64,000 nt of DNA, taken from an uncultured Ruminiclostridium sp. (GTDB lineage Bacteria > Bacillota > Clostridia > Oscillospirales > Ruminococcaceae). The DNA lies in contig CAKSTB010000006.1 in the NCBI GenBank assembly GCA_934490165.1, positions 1-64,000 of the forward strand, in the 5' to 3' direction. Below the pieces are notes generated by a model. It saw only the letters and a program-made list of their open reading frames with translations, ran no database searches and had not been told where the DNA came from. Position 1 is the first letter of the stretch. Every line of letters starts with the position of its first letter. Made by a program: the position numbers and the translations under genes. Of this stretch, positions 60,478 to 64,000 are shown piece after piece.

Positions 60478-61308
60478 TTATTTTACACTCTTTTCGATAT
60501 TATCAACGATATACCCATACTGCGGATACGATTTTCTTATCCGCTCTCTGCACCGCTCACAGAACTTCTCAAGCTGCACCTTATCATCACGCATTTTCTG
60601 CTTTGCACCCCACAGGTGAGTATACTTATTCTGCGGCAGGAAAAGCCTGTCCTTGTCAAGAAGCGTCGTATACTCTATCCCGCACCGTTTCGCAAGCATA
60701 GGGAGCAGCCTCTGCTCGGCAAAAACCATATATGTAAGATAATCTCCGCCGTACACCGCCGACTTCATAAAAGCGATCGACCGTGAAGTGTAATACTGCT
60801 TGAAATCCTCATCGGGGATATACAGAAACGCCGTATTCAGCGGCAGTGTACTGTAATCAAGTCCCTCGTCAAGCACCTTGCCGCGAAGCCTGAACGTCGA
60901 CACATCGGGATACACAGACGGCATAAGCTCCTCTTCATGCGCCGCTATTATCTTATCGCCGAACGGCGGGTCTTCCCACACGATAAAATCGGTATCTATC
61001 ATAGCACACGGAGCGGGAAACTGCTGTAGCGCAATAAGCTTTCCCCCCGCCCAGAACATGACCGGGTCGATCCCGTCCAGATCATCGGGGATAACGACCC
61101 TGATATCATTCCATATATCGTTTATCCCCAGAGCCGAAAAAAGCTCCGCTCCTGCGCTGTCGGTAAGCATAGTTATACTGTTGCCGTTCCTGCGCCATTG
61201 CAAAGCCGAAATTACTGTGCAATATATGTCGGGAAGGCTCATACTGAGCTTTTTGCCCGGATTTTTGGCAAAAAAAGCCGCCGATGAAAAAGAATGAAAT
61301 CCGTTCAT
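60478..61308 (-). CDS. DUF6734-like protein, glycosyltransferase-like
   Basis: A 276-residue protein from ATG 61308, whose ATGA overlaps the stop of the preceding gene, so translation is coupled. Features are LPDIYCTVISALQWRRNG, ITMLTDSAGAELFSALG, PAPCAMIDTDFIVWEDPP (a D-x-D-like acidic site as in GT-A enzymes), LNTAFLYIPDEDF and the C-terminal YTHLWGAKQKMRDD. From memory this resembles DUF6734. A nucleotide-sugar-dependent transferase acting on the partner Gly-Ser-Phe protein is an attractive but untested idea. A longer frame starting at 61398 lies inside the upstream gene and is rejected. Confidence 0.75.
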   Translation of the reverse strand: MNGFHSFSSAAFFAKNPGKKLSMSLPDIYCTVISALQWRRNGNSITMLTDSAGAELFSALGINDIWNDIRVVIPDDLDGIDPVMFWAGGKLIALQQFPAPCAMIDTDFIVWEDPPFGDKIIAAHEEELMPSVYPDVSTFRLRGKVLDEGLDYSTLPLNTAFLYIPDEDFKQYYTSRSIAFMKSAVYGGDYLTYMVFAEQRLLPMLAKRCGIEYTTLLDKDRLFLPQNKYTHLWGAKQKMRDDKVQLEKFCERCRERIRKSYPQYGYIVDNIEKSVK

Positions 61309-61952
61309 ATAAGATGTATCCCATACCCATAGCGGTTGAGCGGCTCTGACGAAAAGAACAGCATCAGCGCCTGCGGTGTAAAGCTTCCTCCCTCGCACAG
61401 CTCATCATACGAAAAACTGCCCGAAAGAAAGCTTGAAATGTCAAAGCTCCCGAAATTAAACGAGCCGAAGCTTGATATACCCGAGCCATACTCGTACTCA
61501 TATTCATACTGATGCCTGTGCATGAACGAGCCGAAAGAACCGAAAGAGCCTGCAAAAGACGAACCGGCATACGATCCCGCAAAAGAGCTGTCGGTTATTA
61601 CCGGCACTCTGAAAGAGCCGTCAGCCGACAGAACGATCGTGCCCGCGTCACGCTTTAAAAACGGCGGCGTTACAGTCTGAAAGCGATAACCGCCGTACTC
61701 CCCGCTTATATTTTTGCTGTCGTGTTCTTCATCATTACCTGTAAATATATCTTCAAGCGCCTTATCTATATCGCCGTTTTTGTCAATGTTATCGATTTTT
61801 GTTGCCTCGGCATCGTAACCGCCCATTCTGAGCCAGTCGGCAAGTCTGCCGCCGAGATAATAACCCTTAACATCGGTTATATTGAAATTGTCTTTTATGC
61901 CGTCAAGGTCGGATACCTTCACTCCGCCTATCCAAAGGCAACAATTCTGCAT
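61305..61952 (-). CDS. Gly-Ser-Phe/Tyr repeat protein, unknown function
   Basis: A 215-residue protein. The N-terminal part (about 1-75) is globular: CCLWIGGVKVSDLDGIK, VKGYYLGGRLADWLRMGGY, then a short acidic helix. The C-terminal half (about 115-195) is low-complexity with repeated Gly-Ser-Phe steps (SFAGSYAGSSFAGSF, GSFGSFMHRHQ, EYEYEYGSG, FGSFNFGSF). No signal peptide is seen. It overlaps the DUF6734-like gene by four bases (ATGA), suggesting substrate and modifying enzyme, or two parts of one complex. The repeat region resembles a peptide substrate or phase-separating segment more than an enzyme. Confidence 0.72.
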   Translation of the reverse strand: MQNCCLWIGGVKVSDLDGIKDNFNITDVKGYYLGGRLADWLRMGGYDAEATKIDNIDKNGDIDKALEDIFTGNDEEHDSKNISGEYGGYRFQTVTPPFLKRDAGTIVLSADGSFRVPVITDSSFAGSYAGSSFAGSFGSFGSFMHRHQYEYEYEYGSGISSFGSFNFGSFDISSFLSGSFSYDELCEGGSFTPQALMLFFSSEPLNRYGYGIHLI

Positions 61953-61995
61953 AACATCAATCCTTTCGACTTATCGGTATGTCCGCCGATAGCAC

Positions 61996-63393
61996 TCAGC
62001 GGCGCATACTTTTTCTCACCATATCAAGCAGTACTGGTGCTACATTCAGAGATGGCTCTGCAAGCACCGCCTCATACAGCGAGTTTATAACAGCCTTTGC
62101 CTGCGCCTTGTTCGCCGCAAGCCTGTGCATTATAAGGTCATTTTCCTTTACGGCAAGCTGAGCCACGCTGTAGCATTCACCCGATGCTATTATATCGTCA
62201 AGCATCGTCACCGTCCTGCGGTATGCGGCGATCTGTCCCTCGTGCACCGTCGGCTTTGCCGTATCGTCCGCTATCCTCAGCTTGAGCAGCTTTTTCAGCT
62301 CATCATGCGAATAATCGCAAAGCAGACGCTTCAGCGCCACTCTGTCCTCGGTAAATACCGTATCGTGCGCCTCTATCAGCATATCCGTATCACTGCGAAG
62401 CTTAAGCTCCGCCCTGTATTTTTCAAAGAAATTCGCCGCTATTATCCTTCCAAGCTCTGCGTGCCCGTAGAAATAAGTGTTGCCGTGCGAGTCGCGGCAT
62501 CTGCAATCAGGAAGTCCCGCGTTATGGAACAGTGCGGCATATCTGATATCTGCCTGCGGCGGTGCGAACTCAACGCATTTTGAAATATGCTCCCACAGCG
62601 TACAGTCATGATATCTGTCCTTATACCTCTGCGCTTTCAGAAGCTCCGGCCCGATCGCCGCAAACACCTCAGGAAAGCGCGTCATAACGACAGATATATT
62701 TCTTGTAAGAAGCACCTTCGTAAAACGTCTGAACAGCTCTCTTCCGGGCATTGCACACAGAAGCCCCGTATTTGCCTTTATCGCGTCTGCCGTAACGCTG
62801 TCGATCTCATAATTCTCTCCGCCGAGCAGCTCGAGCGCCGTCAGTATATTGAACGGGTCTGTGACAAGACTTGACTTCGGCTCCAGCTTTAAAGTCAGCT
62901 CATTTTCATCAAGGTCATTTTCGTGCCACAGTACGACAGGATACTCGCCGACAGCTTTCAGTGTAATTATTCCGTCCTTGATACATTGCATACCGTCAAA
63001 CGGGTCTCTGAAGCCTTTTCTCGGGTGATATGCTATAGCATTTGCCGAAAAGTCACGCCTTGCAAGGTCAAACAGATAATTATCCGTATACACCGCCTTG
63101 CCGTCCTTAACTTCACTGCAATAGCTCGACACCTGTATAACAAGACCGACCGATGAAACCATAACACTGCTCATGTCCTCATTCTGCGAAACGATCCTCA
63201 TATCGCTGAACACATACAGCATCTCTTCAAAGTCGGCAGTCGTGATTATATCATAGTCCATAGGCGAGCCGCCCCTCAGCAATTCGGCTACACACTGTCC
63301 GACAAAATATGCCTTGTTTCCCGCACGTTCAAGCACTCTGAGAACCTGCAAAGCCTGTTCGGGTATATTCAGCGTCTGCCTTTTAACAGCCAA
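61996..63393 (-). CDS. Divergent CCA-adding enzyme / poly(A) polymerase paralogue
   Basis: A 465-residue class II nucleotidyltransferase with an HD-type region. The fold is recognisable: AYFVGQCVAELLRGG, the catalytic DYDI, RRDFSANAIAYHP, a domain like the tRNA-binding neck (FNILTALELLGGENYEIDSV), and a C-terminal HD-like part. Several key residues differ. The usual GG-x-VRD is GQCVAE, and the HD motif is HNAG (ALFHNAGLPDC). It may be an altered-specificity or inactive paralogue rather than the main tRNA CCA enzyme. The start is TTG 63393 after GAGAGGTGA. It lies 17 bases downstream of the TtcA-like gene. Confidence 0.82.
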   Translation of the reverse strand: MAVKRQTLNIPEQALQVLRVLERAGNKAYFVGQCVAELLRGGSPMDYDIITTADFEEMLYVFSDMRIVSQNEDMSSVMVSSVGLVIQVSSYCSEVKDGKAVYTDNYLFDLARRDFSANAIAYHPRKGFRDPFDGMQCIKDGIITLKAVGEYPVVLWHENDLDENELTLKLEPKSSLVTDPFNILTALELLGGENYEIDSVTADAIKANTGLLCAMPGRELFRRFTKVLLTRNISVVMTRFPEVFAAIGPELLKAQRYKDRYHDCTLWEHISKCVEFAPPQADIRYAALFHNAGLPDCRCRDSHGNTYFYGHAELGRIIAANFFEKYRAELKLRSDTDMLIEAHDTVFTEDRVALKRLLCDYSHDELKKLLKLRIADDTAKPTVHEGQIAAYRRTVTMLDDIIASGECYSVAQLAVKENDLIMHRLAANKAQAKAVINSLYEAVLAEPSLNVAPVLLDMVRKSMRR

Positions 63394-63410
63394 GTACAGT
63401 CACCTCTCGT

Positions 63411-64000
63411 TTATTTCTGCTTGTAGCCCCAGCCGTCAACACCGCTCTTTCTCAGCGCCGTGAACATTCTCAGCTTGAAGCCTTTATCCTTTCGCTCCAT
63501 ATCGGCAAGGAACTCTTTTGTCTGTTGTCTTGTCGTAGTCTTATCCGCAGGACAAACCGACTTTACGACCTCAAGGCTGTTGCGGTTGCAGGCGGATATC
63601 ACCTGCGACTCGGGCGCAAGCACAAGCGGACGTATTACCGTTATATCCTTTCGGTCAAGGTGTGTTTTCGGCGAAAAGCAACCTATCCGCCCCTCTTTAA
63701 ACAAATTCATTATAAATGTTTCGATAACATCGTCATTATGATGACCGAGTGCCAGCTTGTTGCACCCTGCCGCCTTTGCCGCATCATGAAGCGCGCCTCT
63801 TCTCATATTTGCACACAGCGAGCACGGATTAGGCTCTTTTCTGACATCGAACACTATCTCGCCTATCTGCGTATGCACAAGGCTGAAAGGCACGTCCAGC
63901 TTTTCACAAAGCCTTGCCACTGCCTCATAGTTATTCGGCACGCCGTTAAATCCCGGGTCGATCGTAACAGCGACTATATCATAGTCAAACTCGGCAAAGC
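63411..64000 (-). CDS. TtcA/TilS-like tRNA thiolation ATPase, 5' end outside the window
   Basis: A partial coding region of about 196 residues; the frame is open to the window edge, so the N-terminal PP-loop (S-G-G-x-D-S) lies beyond it. The visible part has EPNPCSLCANMRRGALHDA (the C-x-x-C that holds the iron-sulphur cluster in TtcA) and LALGHHNDDVIETFIMNLF, the conserved H-H-x-D-D segment. RPLVLAPESQVISA and VCPADKTTTRQQT follow. TtcA makes 2-thiocytidine at tRNA position 32. The GTG at 63941 is internal. It forms an operon with the CCA-like gene. Confidence 0.88.
   Translation of the reverse strand, partial: FAEFDYDIVAVTIDPGFNGVPNNYEAVARLCEKLDVPFSLVHTQIGEIVFDVRKEPNPCSLCANMRRGALHDAAKAAGCNKLALGHHNDDVIETFIMNLFKEGRIGCFSPKTHLDRKDITVIRPLVLAPESQVISACNRNSLEVVKSVCPADKTTTRQQTKEFLADMERKDKGFKLRMFTALRKSGVDGWGYKQK

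Noticed and set aside
61305..61398. 90-base longer start of the DUF6734-like gene inside its neighbour
   Set aside because: The ATGA junction at 61305-61308 gives a coupled start, and the added residues are a shadow of the Gly-Ser-Phe gene.

Overview
The window reads as a chromosomal segment of a low-to-mid-GC anaerobic Clostridia species, most like the Oscillospiraceae / Ruminococcus / [Eubacterium] siraeum group. This rests on the standard genetic code, strong AGGAGG-type ribosome binding sites, sharp sigma-A promoters (TTGACA-N17-TATAAT), pyruvate phosphate dikinase, LL-diaminopimelate aminotransferase, a giant acyl-CoA dehydratase activase, and Gram-positive-type regulators. It is an inference from gene content, not a database match. 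I saw no rRNA, tRNA or CRISPR array.

Region 1 (1-10.1 kb) has a type II toxin-antitoxin pair, a previously hidden 26-residue Cys-rich peptide gene with its own promoter and perfect Shine-Dalgarno, and a cytosolic hybrid histidine kinase. A tight five-gene minus-strand operon follows (RidA, XRE repressor, ImmA/IrrE protease, DUF2079 membrane protein, DUF2130 coiled-coil protein with a nuclease-like motif). It is divergent from a Y-family DNA polymerase, and the two promoters face each other and overlap. I propose this as a LexA-independent damage-response module.

Region 2 (10.1-33.8 kb) is ordinary housekeeping: HAD phosphatase, PcrA helicase, a prohibitin-like protein whose 3' end has been tandemly duplicated, an acyl-CoA dehydratase activase, dapL, YdcF, a CheY/CheX-like pair, a Na/Pi cotransporter, dCMP deaminase, metallophosphoesterase, a GT4 glycosyltransferase, a polar amino acid ABC transporter without a binding protein, and ppdK. 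It also holds a frameshifted HigB-HigA module flanked by 32-bp direct repeats, a broken flavodoxin-family oxidoreductase, and dispersed GC-rich hairpin repeats.

Region 3 (33.8-53.2 kb) is an AT-richer surface-polysaccharide locus bordered and interrupted by decayed IS256-type and ISL3-type transposases and other gene relics. One promoter near 46.3 kb drives eight genes: a three-domain glycosyltransferase, a GT2 fusion, rfbF, an FkbM methyltransferase on a repeat-expanded coiled coil, rfbG, a reductase/epimerase, a 3,5-epimerase-like protein and UDP-galactopyranose mutase. A second operon has a NeuB-like synthase and a CMP-nonulosonate synthetase-HAD fusion. A third unit encodes a GlfT2-like galactofuranosyltransferase. 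Together they predict a glycan with a CDP-derived 6-deoxyhexose, a nonulosonic acid and galactofuranose. No flippase, polymerase, ABC exporter or initiating transferase is present in the window.

Region 4 (53.2-64 kb) has a TetR-controlled operon (flavodoxin, zinc-ribbon, SAP/DUF6434 and ASCH-like proteins). An ECF sigma/anti-sigma pair follows, whose promoter motif recurs exactly in front of a small secreted protein. Then come rmlB, a second glf, a Gly-Ser-Phe repeat protein translationally coupled to a DUF6734-like protein, a divergent CCA-transferase paralogue, and a TtcA-like tRNA thiolase cut by the window edge.
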